This document shows, one piece after another, positions 46,601 to 58,413 of a DNA stretch of 64,000 nt. The notes beneath the pieces were generated by a model. The model was not told where the DNA came from. It did not search any database and saw nothing but the letters and a program-made list of their open reading frames with translations. Source of the DNA: Eumeta japonica (taxonomy: Eukaryota; Arthropoda; Insecta; Lepidoptera; Psychidae); assembly GCA_005406025.1 (NCBI GenBank), contig BGZK01000219.1, positions 434,001-498,000 of the forward strand, given 5' to 3'. The first letter of the stretch is position 1, and every line of letters begins with the position of its first letter. A program made the position numbers and the translations under genes.

Positions 46601-48300
46601 CTATCCGTTGTGACCTCAACCGTTGTTATCGCATTATTAGTCTCATAATAATTATCGATTGAAATCCGACAGGATTTTGTAACAAAAAAGAAAGTTTGAC
46701 CGGCTATCATTGTACTTAAGGAGTGAAAAAACATTTTTAGGTAAAAAAACACAATGAATTATCTAAAGAAAAAGACGAATGTCTTAACTTGTATTGTGCT
46801 AACCGAGCGAGGCTGTTAGAAAACCGGCCTATGTTGAAAGTTGTGAAACAAATAAATTTTAATTAGAGCTACGCGGAGGGCCCGTGAGGAGCGCGGGAAG
46901 TCCGAGGGCTGATCGTACTCCGATAGCGGCCGCATATCACATGCGGAACGCGTGAGATAGCACCTCGCGAGACGCATACAAAGTTCTAAGGCGTCCGATG
47001 CCGTGCGCCGACGCAAATCATTCGGTTCGCAGATAAATTATGTGACTTGCATTTTATTCAGAGTTGTACACAATAAGAATTAATTGTTCGACTGTAATGA
47101 ATTTAATTAAATGTAAACGATGATATCATTTGCCAGCATTAAATATAAATTATTTTCAAATGAAATATATACGATTCAACGGTTCTTCTTTGAAAATCTC
47201 CATTCATACTACTATTATAAGCAATTTTAATCAAATTAATATTTAAATATCATTGTCGTCCAGAAACTGGTTAACTGTGTAGAACGGTGAATACCTGCCA
47301 ATTTTCTCAAACTTCGCAATGGCCACATCGATCGACCAGTACCGATAGTAATTTAATAGCTTTGCGGTTGAACATAACGAAGCTTCTAAATAACAGTCGG
47401 CGACATCGCGAGTCAACGTTTGAGAAATCTTCCGACGTCAAGCGCGATGACCCGAGGAGCTAACGATAAGTGACGAGCAGAGCCAGCCGGCTGACGGCCT
47501 AAGTGGCCATTGTATTTATATTTCATTTAAAATAACCTAATCTTACATTATTCAATATCGTAATAGACAATGACTGATTTATTTAAAAGTTTGCAAAGGT
47601 AGCGATAATAATTATTACAAGCCTAGTTTCTCATCTATGAGAGATCAATTTATTAATGATGCACGTATACAGTCACTTAGCTTCATGATCGACTACTTTC
47701 AATACACCGACCATGCAATTTCGATGTAGGTGAGGAATTCACTACTCTCACGCGGATCGATGAGGTGAGCTTATGTAATCGGGTATCGAACGAACATTGC
47801 TCGTATACAAAAATACGAAATCACGAATACTATACAATATCATTAATAGAGAGACACAAAATCGCATATCAGTTTATCAGAGCGCAGACGGCATGTCGGT
47901 ATTATGCAAGAGCGGGCGCCGGCCCCGTGCACCGGCCCCGGCGCCGTAATAGTGCACGGAGTGGTCGGACGCCACGACGTCGCATACGAAACTCCTAAAA
48001 TAATAGCCGCCCCGCGCCGCCCCGCCCCGCCGGCACGACATTATCGCCGGAACGGAACAGAAACGCTCTCGTCTCGAAATAACGCCAATGCCGAATTTTT
48101 ATGCCGTGCGCGACTGCCGGACCGCGACGCGTTCTGCGTCGGGCGCGGCGCGGCCACCGCCGCGGCGCGGGTCGGACCTATCTGTCATCGGTTATCCCTA
48201 CTTCGCCCTATTAGTGTTTCTGTGGGTTACATGAATTGTAATATAATTAATCATTATTAGGATTTTCATGATCCATTTCCATCTAGCAAGCGCTACTACA
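40680..48300. other. CpG-island-rich noncoding region
   Basis: Islands of strongly CpG-rich DNA (about 40680-40790, 41300-41640, 42640-42830, 43640-44560, 44890-45080, 45380-45620, 46860-47030, 47400-47500, 47880-48220) alternate with AT-rich DNA. Long open frames occur on both strands inside them (up to 166 codons, minus strand 43609-44109) but they overlap, are arginine-rich and show no domain. TATA-like boxes on the plus strand lie at about 43968 (TATAAAAAG) and 45355 (TATATAAAC). I annotate no gene. A regulatory landscape of the SRF locus is the working inference. Confidence 0.4.
43106..43153. repeat. 22-bp near-perfect hairpin
   Basis: CTGTGTTACACGCATATGTA continues to 43127 and pairs with 43132-43153 around a 4-nt loop, with one mismatch. 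It lies in single-copy-looking DNA. The arms are too short and too symmetric for a confident microRNA precursor. Confidence 0.8.
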
Positions 48301-48580
48301 TCAAAAGGAAAGATCTCCTTTAGGTTAATGTTTACGATAGTCTAATGTATAAGACAGCCGACGACGCTTGCTTTTCCAAAAAAAAGATTTATATTTGAAG
48401 GAAATCTTCCTTCAATACCCCAACAATGCACTAAGGAAGGATTTACTTTTCGAAATACATTCTCAAAAAAATGGTGGTGATATTAATTACGATAACGACA
48501 TTTTGTAAATATACTCTCCAAAAAAAAACAAAGTATCAAAGTTCCATTATTTTTGCAACATTATGTCTTAAGATCGATGA

Positions 48581-48760
48581 CGATCTTTGCATACCTTTCT
48601 TTCCTCGCTGGCATTCATAAATCTTTTCATGTAAGCTCGTCGGTTTCGCGTGCTTAAAATTTAACCCTTTTTTAATGGGCCAAAGATCGTACCATATGAA
48701 AACCTATAGTCTCTGTCTACTCTTCTGGGAAATAGGCGTGAGTTCATATTATTATTATGT
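48581..48760 (+). mobile_element. RTE tail in inverted-plus-sense arrangement (R5)
   Basis: 48581-48675 is the minus-strand version of the R4 segment about 18946-19030 (GGGTTAAATTTTAAGCACGC, AAACCGACGAGCTT). 48680-48760 is the plus-strand continuation of the same tail (CCAAAGATCGTACC, CTATAGTCTCTGTCTACTCT, GGGAAATAGGCG). Both pieces share CAAAGATCGT at the point where they would meet in the element. Inverted 5' segment followed by sense 3' segment is the geometry left by twin priming during LINE insertion. Confidence 0.6.
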
Positions 48761-49349
48761 CTTTAGATATGAACAGGGGTGGCTAGATATATATGAAGTA
48801 ATAATTACTTTTTTAAGTCACGATTTTAAAACTATACTATTGTGTATTATTTGCAAATAAGTAATACAAAAATAAGTTTTGGATTATGTACGAAGTAGAT
48901 TAGATAATGATTAAATTCTTTCATATTTTATTGAATCCATTTTCAGTACCTTATATTACGGGAAACATAACCAATATAATGAGTGGTCGAGATCGAGAAT
49001 GAATCGTCATCTGTATCGGTATTGGGATCATGATTGAAAAAGAGTTCGCTCGGAATGAAAGAGGAATTCATTTATATCCAAGAAAGTGGATGCGAGGGTG
49101 AAATCTATCACGAGGAAATAGAAACGAAACTCCTCCAATCTACTTAAAATAATATTCATTATTAGTCTTTGTTAGGAGTGATATTTACACAAATACAAAA
49201 TAAATATCCTTTTGACGCCCAGTATTAATTTTCACACGCAATGGTGGAAATATCTAGAAATGAGTGGCACACGTATTAAATACAATTTACTTATTTCAAC
49301 GTTAAAAGTTGCATCGCACCAGTATACCCCCATACGCACATACACACCA
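48761..49349. other. AT-rich spacer
   Basis: No gene or repeat boundary recognised. Confidence 0.4.
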
Positions 49350-50110
49350 TAAAAACCGGCTAAAAGCATGTCGGATCACGCTCAGTATGGGGTTGCGTTG
49401 CCGTTACTATAAAGAAATATACTACAGATGAAAAAACTGCGTTGTTACACTTTTTTCATGTTTCCTGTACAGAGTAGGTGTAAGCGCTTCCGTCCGTTAT
49501 TTTAAATGCTTAAAAAACAATAAAACATTTGCTACAATCTCAAAATATAAAAAAAATGATGTGAAAAAGTGCACCAGCAAAAAAGTATATCTTCGAGGCA
49601 CTTTGTTTTGTTGAAAAGCTCAGTTTTTCAACTATAACTCAGAAACGATATATCGGACATTATACAAAATAATATTCTTAGAAAGTATTTACCAAGCGTT
49701 ATATTTTTATTTTTTTTCTTGTATTTTGGATATAATTTGGATATAAATTAAAAACAAGGGGGCGGTGGGACAATTTGTACTATTTACGGTGCGATTATTG
49801 CTGAAAATATTCCCTTAATAAAAAAAATGCTCGCAAAATAACTGTCGAAATATGAGCCACACGTTGATGTTTGCTGAAAAAGTAGCTACGTGTATGGATG
49901 CCCTCACCTAGAAATATTTATTTTTGTTATTTAACTACGAAACTAAGAAGCGGCTTATGCAAGATACATATCCTCCAAATTTAAGGCATATACCTCTTGT
50001 AGTTTTTTAATAAAATGCCTGTAACATACGGACGAACGGACGGACGGACATGACGTAACTATAAGAGTTTCGTTGTTGCCATTTTGTTGTTGCTTCGAAA
50101 CCCAAAAAAA
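49350..50110 (+). repeat. Dispersed lepidopteran repeat, family B copy 2
   Basis: Uninterrupted copy: ATGTCGGATCACGCTCAGTA, CTACAGATGAAAAAAC, AGTAGGTGTAAGCGCTTCC, AAAGTGCACCAGC, GGGGGCGGTGGGACAATTTG, GAAATATTTATTTTTGTTAT, CTCTTGTAGTTTTTTAATAA, GGACGGACGGACATGACG, and the inverted GTTTCG / CGAAACCC end. It serves as the empty-site reference for copy 1 (26660 and 27955). Confidence 0.65.
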
Positions 50111-53100
50111 AGTTGATGGCACACAATTTTAAAGCAGGTTTCAGTCGATAAGTTTGGACGAGATTGTATCGCTAGTAAACCTGTTCTCATAAACATTTTA
50201 CTAATTATTATATTTTTAGTTATTTATAAATCGTATCAATCTACTTCTTTACTTTCACTAAACTTCCGTTGTACGATATTTATGTGCATGGTCTTCTGTT
50301 TAACCGATGCAATTGTGACCCGATTCATGAGCTACGAGATATTGTTCAACATTAAATTTAATAATTAATAAAACAAAAATAAATATAATATAAATATGTT
50401 ATCGTGTGTTCAATTTCGTAATGAAACATTTTTAGTGTGTTTTGTCCACTAAAATATAAATTTGTAAATACACATGGCAATGTTACAGACTTACAGGGGA
50501 AAGTTGAAAAAAGTTTGGAGAATTTTATTTATTATTTACGTAAAAATGTTTATTTATTTAAAAATGTTAGTCAGGGCCCGTACACCCGGCGGTCCTCAGC
50601 GGGCTTCATTAATTACGGGGATGCCGAGAGTGTTTCACTTGAATTTCGTAAATGTTAAGTAATTAAGAGGATATTGAATGCGACGTCGCGTTCGCGCGCC
50701 CCGACAATATATTAATTATCGCGCTCCCCGCCTCCTCTGTGCGGAAGTACCATTAACTTTGAACACGTCGCGAGATGGCGCGTGCGAAACCTACCTTAAA
50801 AGTCTTACAATTTATACCAACGTTCCGAAATATAAGTGTTAACGATTTATTTCTTTAATAATCTACGCAAATACTGTATCACTCTGACGCTTCAAGGAAA
50901 TTCTTCCGTACAAATTATTAGCAAAGCATTCACGAAAATTAAAAACGAAGCTAAAATCGGCCCCTAAAATAATTGTAAATATTGATTTCAATTTAATCTT
51001 CAATGGATTATATCGGATCACTTTCGAATTCGAGGTACGACTACAGAACATTCAATCGGCCGAATGTTGCACGGCGATAAGAGAGAACAATCGGTGGTGC
51101 AACATCTCTCATTGAACGAACAACGGTTAGCGGCGCCGACGATAGTCCCCGCAATAATCCGTAATCCCCGCGCCACACGCGGCGCGCCCGGCGCATTAGT
51201 CAAATTAGTGTTATTGTTGTCCCCGGCGCGCTAGCAATCCTCTTACGCTAGCACAATTACGTGGCCACATTAGCTAGCAACAATGCGTGAGTCAACGGCG
51301 TTTATCAAAACAATAGTGTTGATAAGTTAATAAAGGTAGCGTGAAGAGAGGCGCGAGACGGCTAACGAGCGATTACGGGCGCGCCGACGCCGCGCCGCCC
51401 GCGCCCGCGCATACGCGATGCGGCTGACTCACGTCGCGCCGCATCGCCCGAGACGGGTTCTCGTCTATAAAAAATAAGTGCGGACGCGGAACACATTCGT
51501 CAACAGACAGCGCTGGTTCTGCGATAATTACGGTTGAGAGAATACAAAAAAATATCTGTCTGCTTTTCGACTTACAGGATTTCACTTAAGCCCCGAAGAA
51601 TGAGCGATACCAATAAAGAAAGCTTCATCGTGTTACAACCGCCTTTGGGCGAACGTCGGCGTTTGCGACGCCGGCACCACAAAGATCACAATCGCCGGAC
51701 ATCAGACGCGTGCGCACGAGAATTCGCCTATGCGGGCGGGATTACGAAACGTTTCAGTAACTGGAACATATCTCGATTAGGGCGGCTCGTCCCGCGCGCC
51801 GCGAGTGCACTGACCGAGTTCCGCATTTACGCCGACGCCGCGGATCCGCAATACGCAGCGTCAGCTCTGCGAGCCGCGGCGGGTGGCGCGGGCTCTCGAA
51901 CGAAACTGTAGTGGATTATGATCTTTGTAGATAAAAATTCAAAAAAAATCGAGCTTACACTACCACAATATTTTTTTGTGTCAAAACGCCTTTAGTTGCC
52001 ATGTGTCTGTTCACTGTCCATATTATAACAGGACGCAAGAGTAACGTATAACGCTCTCCGTCACAAAATGATGACTGATTCTTTTGTTGCGCGTAGTGAT
52101 TTTGAACAACTTTTTTGATCCTCAAGCCGGTCAATACTGTAAGCGCGCAATCGTTAATACAACAACAGGAAAGGCTTATTTGGCCCTTCTTGTGGGGTGC
52201 CCGTTATTTCGCGCCGTGGACGTTAGATCACGACGATTTTAGGATTGGTAACAAGTAAAGCGTTGCAACCATAACTCTGTCCTGGACTTTAGCATGAGAG
52301 CAGTTTATATGATAAAATTATGGCATTTGCATACCATATATCATTACTTTAAATTATTTTTGATATTGGCGTTAGATGTCACAGTTTAAAAATCTATCTC
52401 GTTATGTAGACTTTTTGAAATTAATTAATAATTTTGAAACAACAAAGTACTAAGAAGAATGATTTATTAACTACGAGCATTAAAAGAATTCACATTAATT
52501 TCCATATTTTGTTTAAACTAATAATGCCACTGTTTTGACTTAGATTTAGACGATAATTTTGACGTTATATTTAATTTTCATTTAAATGATGTCATTGTCG
52601 TATTAAATTATATAATCGTTTTCAACACTATATCACCAAAAGTGAAAACAAAAGGCATTCGGAAAACTTTGAATCCTACACTTACTCCGTGACAGGTACG
52701 GTACATAAAGTCACATAGCTTACATAAGTGACTTCTACGGCTTTACGATTGCCGGACGATAGCCCCGGCGGTATGACAACTCGACAAACACGAAAACGAT
52801 GTCGCGGCCAAGAAGACACACCCCGCGGTCACGAATAAAGACCTTCGAAGAAAGCACAAAATCGGAGTCGGATACGATCTCCGCGCGGCGCTCCGACGCG
52901 TCGGGGCTACGTTATCGGTTTTAATCGTAATTACCGCGTGAATATTTCAATCGATTCGACCTGTCAACTTCGCGTGAACAATAACGATCGTAATCGATTC
53001 GGACGCCCCACATCCGTACGTCAAAACCTCTCGCAGTGAAAACACCAGGGCCCACCCGAAGGAGAGATTTTTATCGACGGCCGGGCGAAACGAGTGAATC

Positions 53101-53449
53101 GACATAATCGATTTCCACACATCGAAGCTCGCGCGCCGTGCTCGGAGAAGGGGGCGAAGGAGCGTCGGACGGACTCGAAATTAAACCGATATGCAAATGA
53201 GGAGCGAATATTAATCGATCGGCGAGATCGATGCGACGGCGACGGCGACGGCTACCGGGCGCGCGGATCGACCAGCGAATAGTTTGTGATTAAAAAAGCG
53301 GTAGCGCCCGATGCTAATGGACCGTGGATTACGCTGACAAATGATAAATGAAAATCATAAGGAAGGTTATAGAAGAAATTATCGAATCGTTGCTGCAATC
53401 TGAATTTCAAGTAAATACTTCTTCGTATACTCTTCGAAAGTTTTTATAT
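50111..53449. other. CpG-island-rich noncoding region
   Basis: Islands at about 50640-50760, 51020-51500, 51590-51910 and 52720-53320 are separated by AT-rich DNA. The island at 52720-53320 contains ATGCAAAT (53192-53199), a POU octamer match, and several ATCGAT motifs. No exon with splice support. Open frames are CpG-driven. Confidence 0.4.
51600..51911 (+). CDS. Hypothetical small ORF downstream of a TATA-like box (doubtful)
   Basis: An ATG at 51600 in a fair context (GAAGAATGAGC) opens 103 codons to a stop at 51909. TATAAAAAAT lies at about 51466-51475, some 125 bp upstream. The frame also extends in phase up to 51534. The peptide is arginine-rich (GERRRLRRRHHKD) and has no domain or signal I know. 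Because this lies in a CpG-rich island where stops are rare, chance is the simplest explanation. I list it because promoter-like and open-frame signals coincide. Confidence 0.12.
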   Translation: MSDTNKESFIVLQPPLGERRRLRRRHHKDHNRRTSDACAREFAYAGGITKRFSNWNISRLGRLVPRAASALTEFRIYADAADPQYAASALRAAAGGAGSRTKL

Positions 53450-54060
53450 ATTATAGCTTTTATTTACAGTAAAGGGTAAACAAGCATTCGGACCACAAGA
53501 AAATAGATGGTCGCTATTGTCAATGGGCACCTGAACGCCCAACAGAGTCACTGTGCGTTGAAAATCTATTAAGGAGATATACGCTCTATTCTTGAAAACC
53601 TCCTTCTCGAAGTCATTGGGAATATCACTGATGGTAAATAATTTCGACAATATATCGTTCCTGACATAAAATTGAGCATGTAGCCATGGCGGTGAAACGT
53701 CAACGATCAAGATAGTAGTGATGGTATTTTCGGCAAGCAGAATAATGACGAAATTCAGGGACAGGAATAATGTTGAATAGTTTTTCAGAGCACTCCACAT
53801 AATATATGCGATAAAGAATTCATGGAGATGTTACATCTCTTCGCAAAGGCAATGATTCGAGCTGCCCGGATATTAGAGGATCGCCGATAATTCAAGACAC
53901 TACATTGTATGCGGTCTAGAAGCGAGAGTTGATATTGAGGTTCCACAGTCCAGAAAGCGACCACAGTACTTTAGATGTGATCGCACCTGTGCTTAATAAA
54001 GAATAAGGCAATGATCCGGTTTGAAATACTGTTACACTCTATTGAGCATCGCAACCGTTT
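53450..54060 (-). pseudogene. CR1/jockey-like LINE reverse transcriptase, C-terminal remnant
   Basis: Read on the minus strand from about 54060: VEPQYQLSLLDRIQCSV (about 53955-53905) matches the usual GAPxYQLLPLDRIQRRA motif of lepidopteran non-LTR elements. Next comes GDPLISGQLESLPLRRDVTS, then ILYRIYYVECSEKLFNIIPV. In another frame LSKLFTISDIPNDFEKEVFK fits the LWNSLPxxVFPxxYDLxxFK block, and the relic ends near 53450. Several frames are needed. The 118-codon open frame 53444-53800 is therefore a relic of this element, not a membrane protein gene. Confidence 0.65.
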
Positions 54061-55671
54061 TGAAAGCTAGTTTTACTTTGTTTTTTACATGATCACAAAT
54101 GGACGCTTTTCCATATGTCGACACCAATGATCCGGATACTCGATGTGGTACTAATGAAGTGCTTTCGAAGAGAGAAGAGTCGAAGAGGGGGTGATTATTT
54201 TGGCGGTGAATACGTAAAGATGTGTCTTTCTGAGGTAAAATTTGACAAGGTTAAGTTAACCTATTTCAAGATATGTTCTAACACATTTTCGACTTCAGAC
54301 AAGAGTTAAATTCGACGTTGTCGCTTTTTGCAGATGATTTACTTACATGAAAAACGAACCAATTTTAGTTTTAACAAATTTAGTCGAACACGACGTCGTT
54401 TTAAATAGTAGTTTTTGTGAAACAAAAAAAACTAAATAAAGCTGTTACTTACAAAATTTTATTCACAGAATTAATCAAAAAATTGTCACCCGAATATACT
54501 GTGTCCTTGAAATATTGAGATGAACACTCAAAACTCCATTAAATAGTCATTCTAGATTTTAGAGAAGAGTACGCTTAACATTTTCTTTAAAACGTACAAC
54601 CTTCCCCGAAGGGGACATAACTCATTCCATAGGTAACAACAAAAAATCAGAGACTTAGAAAGTTAACGCGGGTTGTCACGTGAAAGCTCCTTGAGCCCGT
54701 CAGCGCGCTGCTCCGATAGGTACGTATTACGGAGGCGTCGTATCGCGTCTGACAGCGGAATTTATAAGACACCCATGGAGACCCGAAAAGCAATTTCAAT
54801 TAAGTGCATTGATAATCCGGATCATGGCGAGAGGAAATCGACGCATATATTAATGAAAGGAGGCACCTATTAAGTTGTTCAAGACTACATAAACGTAGCA
54901 GCTTCGCTCGGAACAAATGAGTTTTACAGGCTTATTATGTTCTCATAAAGCAACATTTATCAAAAAGTAAGTTCTAAGGCTCTTGTTCGGAATCTAGTGA
55001 TTCGGTTAAGTTGTGAAATTTCAATAATAATGCAACCATATATAACACACTTGTATGAAAAAGAAAATAAGGTTAAACAAATATTGTATTAAAAGGCTGG
55101 CATCAAACATTAATATTTCATGAAATTTTATTTATAGTAAGGACATTCTAGTAACTGAACAATCTACATTTCGCACTTGGCATCAAACAGTATGTGACAT
55201 TTATTTTTATAAAATAGCGAATTAAATATTGAATCAATCGAATCTGAGAAACCGTTAGATGCCGCAAGTGGTTACACAAAAAGTCGATTCATTCATCATG
55301 ATTTGATCCTAACCACACCGCCGCTCCGTGGCCGAGGCGCGAGTAAAACCAGTTGGTTGTGTTAATTATAATCCCATTCTATATCTCATTACATGCTACC
55401 GAATATTGTAGCACTGCTTTCGACATTAGCGCACGTTCGGCTGTACGTCAATTTCATTGATAATGTTTCTCGATTCATTCCAATCGGTTTGATTGAATAA
55501 TTTATTTATGCAAATAAATCTTTTGCCTCTTAATTTCGGTCCGATCGCTGATAGGTTTAGGAGATAGATGATTGCATTTAGTTACAAGAGTTTTAAATGA
55601 TGTGAAACGGTAGTGGCGATTCGCCAAACATTGTAATCGGTATAATAATGTTATTCTAAGAATTAGAGGGC
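54061..55671. other. AT-rich noncoding with a small GC patch
   Basis: Mostly AT-rich. A small CpG-richer patch at 54670-54850 is open on the plus strand for 66 codons without a domain. No repeat recognised. Confidence 0.4.
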
Positions 55672-55970
55672 AGTCTTAGCCTAGTGATCAACACGGCCGC
55701 CTCTGACGCAAAACTTCGACTTCCGACCCCAGCATCGGTAAGTGTTATTTAAACTCCTGTACAGTTTAAAAATGTTAATTATCAATTTGTTAACGACAAA
55801 GAGAAATATAGTGACGAAACCGGCATGTATTTGAAGGTTGGCCAGAACCTATCCCAACATGTGTTGGACGAGCGTGGAAATTACAGATAACATACTGCAC
55901 TTAGGAAAAGCAGGTGCTTTTCGAAAACTCGACCTCTGGGTAGGTAGCCAGAGGTCGAGTTTTATCTGAA
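55672..55970 (+). repeat. tRNA-derived SINE with a 16-bp terminal hairpin
   Basis: Box A-like TAGCCTAGTGA (55677-55687) and box B-like ACTTCGACTTC (55713-55723) are 25 bp apart, as in tRNA-derived SINE promoters. Near the 3' end AAAACTCGACCTCTGG (55924-55939) pairs perfectly with CCAGAGGTCGAGTTTT (55948-55963) around an 8-nt loop. CTGA follows at 55966-55969, so a Helitron-type end is an alternative reading. No protein. Confidence 0.5.
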
Positions 55971-56199
55971 TTATACAAAGAAGCAAACCGTCAGCAAGTG
56001 GATGTATTATTTTAACATATTAGACAATAATCGTACATTGTAAATTTTGTTCTCCTACTTTTAATACTTATGGTTTGTTATTGCATTAATGTATAATCTC
56101 ACAAATTAAATTTTAATACGTTTTTCTAAAAAATTGACTAATCATAATACTACAGTTTAAAAAAATTGGTTGTCTGTAAAGTGGGTTTACGAACGATAA

Positions 56200-56430
56200 T
56201 TTTACGTGATAACGTCATTACTTTTATGAATGAATTGAATTATTATCACTGATAGAGTGGAAGAGATACAGACGCGTCATAAGCCGAACACTTAAGCCGA
56301 TCGTGCCTCTCTATCGCTTGTTCCGCGCTCTCACTTGCACGCTCGGCTTAGGTAGAACGTGACAATGAGTCTTGCTTTTTCGTGCGTGCAACCGGTGTTC
56401 ATCGATGTAAAAGACGTTATCACGTCAAAA
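56200..56430. mobile_element. MITE family D-related element, copy 3
   Basis: The left tip TTTTACGTGATAACGTC (56200-56216) and the right tip GACGTTATCACGTC followed by AAAA (56413-56430) are inverted and match the tips of the element nested in the hAT. The 231-bp interior is GC-richer and only loosely similar to the other copies. It lies about 470 bp downstream of the SRF exon on its antisense side. Confidence 0.55.
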
Positions 56431-56901
56431 AAAAAACAAACACTAATCCTCATAAGCAAATACGGACAACGTAACATAAATCTGCCGCCAGCTCAGACCT
56501 CACCTGGTTCGTGACCATTATGCTAACATTTAATCGTCTATTCGCTTTCAAACTAGCTGACTTGAATCCCCCAAACCCATACACTCCCCTTGTTTAATTA
56601 AAATTACTACACATTTTCGAACTAACGGATTATTGACTGGGTATTGAGCTTATAAACCTGTACTGATAGAAAGGAGACCAATATATCCATTGTTCCATGT
56701 TCCATGACATATGAAGATTTTTCAAAACTGTCTAAATCAAAACTTAATGATTCCTAATAAATCTTTAGTACACATTAAGCGCACAGTAGGACATTGCAGC
56801 CTCTATCGGCACTCCTAACCAATAATCCTCAATCTCTAAGTCGTAAACAATATATATTGGTCCTCATTCATTCAGCATCAAGAGCAATTTTCAGAAAAGG
56901 A
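56431..56901 (-). other. Noncoding DNA 3' of the SRF exon
   Basis: AT-rich DNA following the in-frame stop of the SRF exon. It is an intron if the donor at 56905-56904 is used, otherwise 3' UTR. No repeat recognised. Confidence 0.4.
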
Positions 56902-57336
56902 CTACCGTTGAGGGTGGTGGGACATATGTGGATGAGATAGGTGCGGATGCCCGTAAGGTTGAGATAACGAGCTCAGTGGAAGAGGAGACGGGCACGGTGG
57001 GTGCTGGTGGTACTGCTGCAACGGCGACGGCGCCAGTCCCGGGTGGTGCTCAATGGGATACTGAGCCGAGCCCGCGTACGCCAGTTGCCTCACCTTTATA
57101 TCTTCGTCGACCACGTTGTACGTGAGCTCGGTTTCCTCGAAGCCTGTCGCCGCCATCCGCTGTTCGCTGGTGGTAGGCGGGTCGGGCGAATTGAGGCAAG
57201 TCTGGATCAGCCTCTTGCCGGAGTCTGACGTTATCATCGGTTGTAATTTGCGCGTCGCAAAAGTGTACACGTGGCCCGTCTCGGACGCGACAAGCAGCAT
57301 TACTTGCGTCCCGGTCAGCGTCGATAGTTCATAAGC
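56902..57336 (-). CDS. bs: Serum response factor (blistered) exon: MADS C-half, SAM-type extension and tail
   Basis: One exon of the MADS-box transcription factor SRF, which binds CArG boxes as a dimer and in insects (blistered) controls wing intervein and tracheal terminal cell fate. It begins at 57336 after the acceptor TTCGCAG (phase 0) with AYELSTLTGTQVMLLVASET, the beta-sheet dimerisation half of the MADS box. HVYTFATRKLQPMI and KRLIQTCLNSPDPP follow (the SRF extension that contacts cofactors), then the conserved QRMAATGFEETELTYNV. The rest is a His/Pro/Ser/Gln-rich tail of about 65 residues ending in HHPQR and TAG (56904-56902). GT within CGGTAG could serve as a weak donor, so the coding part may end here (144 residues in this exon) or splice on. 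The DNA-binding helix half is not found up to 64000. An initiating Met seen further upstream in intron sequence is not real. Confidence 0.95.
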   Translation of the reverse strand, partial: AYELSTLTGTQVMLLVASETGHVYTFATRKLQPMITSDSGKRLIQTCLNSPDPPTTSEQRMAATGFEETELTYNVVDEDIKVRQLAYAGSAQYPIEHHPGLAPSPLQQYHQHPPCPSPLPLSSLSQPYGHPHLSHPHMSHHPQR

Positions 57337-57350
57337 CTGCGAATGACAAT
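57337..57350 (-). promoter_or_regulatory. bs: Splice acceptor of the SRF exon
   Basis: Minus-strand reading GTCATTGTCATTCGCAG immediately precedes GCTTATGAACTATCG, giving an AG acceptor with a modest pyrimidine tract. The phase-0 junction falls between Lys-Lys and Ala-Tyr of the SRF MADS box. Confidence 0.85.
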
Positions 57351-58413
57351 GACGTACAATATACCACTGCACACAACAATAATAAGAAGGGATAAATTAG
57401 TTAAAAATCTTCAAATTGTTTAGTTCTATTCAAAACGTATAAACTGACCGATAGCTGTTTGTGTTAATAAACCCGAGATTCGGGTATAGTAATAATATAA
57501 GGTGCGGTATATCCTCCCCTATGGTACAGAAATTATGCATCTGTAACAGAACTGAACAGAAGTTGTAGGTATTGTATTCAGTGTTAAAAGTCGATAACGT
57601 CGGCATCAAAGACAGAAAAATTCAGGTACAGAAAGCGCGCCGGCCGACCCCTGACCTCAGAGCGGGCACGTAGTTCGTACGCGGGCGCGCCGGGAGCGGC
57701 TCCCACGGCCCGCGCGAGTGTGCTGTTAGAATTATCACGCCCACCGGCGCCCTCGACGCCCACCGTTGTCGCCCACCGTACTTAGCGCTCGTTCGCGGGT
57801 TACGATTTTTTCGGCGGCGTCGTTTGTGTACAAACATAAAATCGCTAGTCGGTTGCGTAACCCGCGGATGCGCCGCGCGAAAACAAACAGTTTGTGTTTT
57901 CACCCAATCAACACTTACGTGGGAACTAAAACACTTTTACGCTTACGAATTGCGTATTCAACGAATCGGGCCGAAAGAACCACTACGCAGTGAGTAATAC
58001 CGAGCGAACGCAGTGCGCACGGTGCTGTGTCAGATTGTAAGACGCGAACAATTCGTTCCTATTTATCGATGCCGCACACGACGTCGTGACAGCCGCTGTG
58101 TAATTTTTGACACATCTATGTCGAGTTTTTTGTAACGCTTCATTTATTTACGGGGACAATACGCGCGTTGTAGATCGATCATCTCGCGAAACGAACGTGA
58201 AAGTTATCGTGGCGATACACCGCGGTACAAGATTTAGACTCTACTCTCGAGCGGGAAATCATTAATCGAACCGAATCTACAATAACGTATCATCGACAAC
58301 GCCACTTGTTACTCATTTATTTACGTCATAACTTAACTGTATTTGTGAGCGGTACTGCATGAGTATATAATTGAAAAAACTTTTGGCCTTTGGCCATCAC
58401 GGGACGCCCAGCA

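Noticed and set aside
47904..48260. A plus-strand protein of 118 codons
   Set aside because: Same composition argument, and no homology or promoter pattern that stands out.
53444..53800. A membrane or receptor-like gene, from an open frame with a hydrophobic N-terminal stretch
   Set aside because: The second half of the frame and the sequence upstream match the C-terminal region of a CR1/jockey-like LINE in successive frames, so it is a transposon relic.
57622..57903. The first MADS-box exon of SRF just upstream of the annotated exon
   Set aside because: The translation shows no trace of the MADS DNA-binding helix. It is an intronic CpG island.
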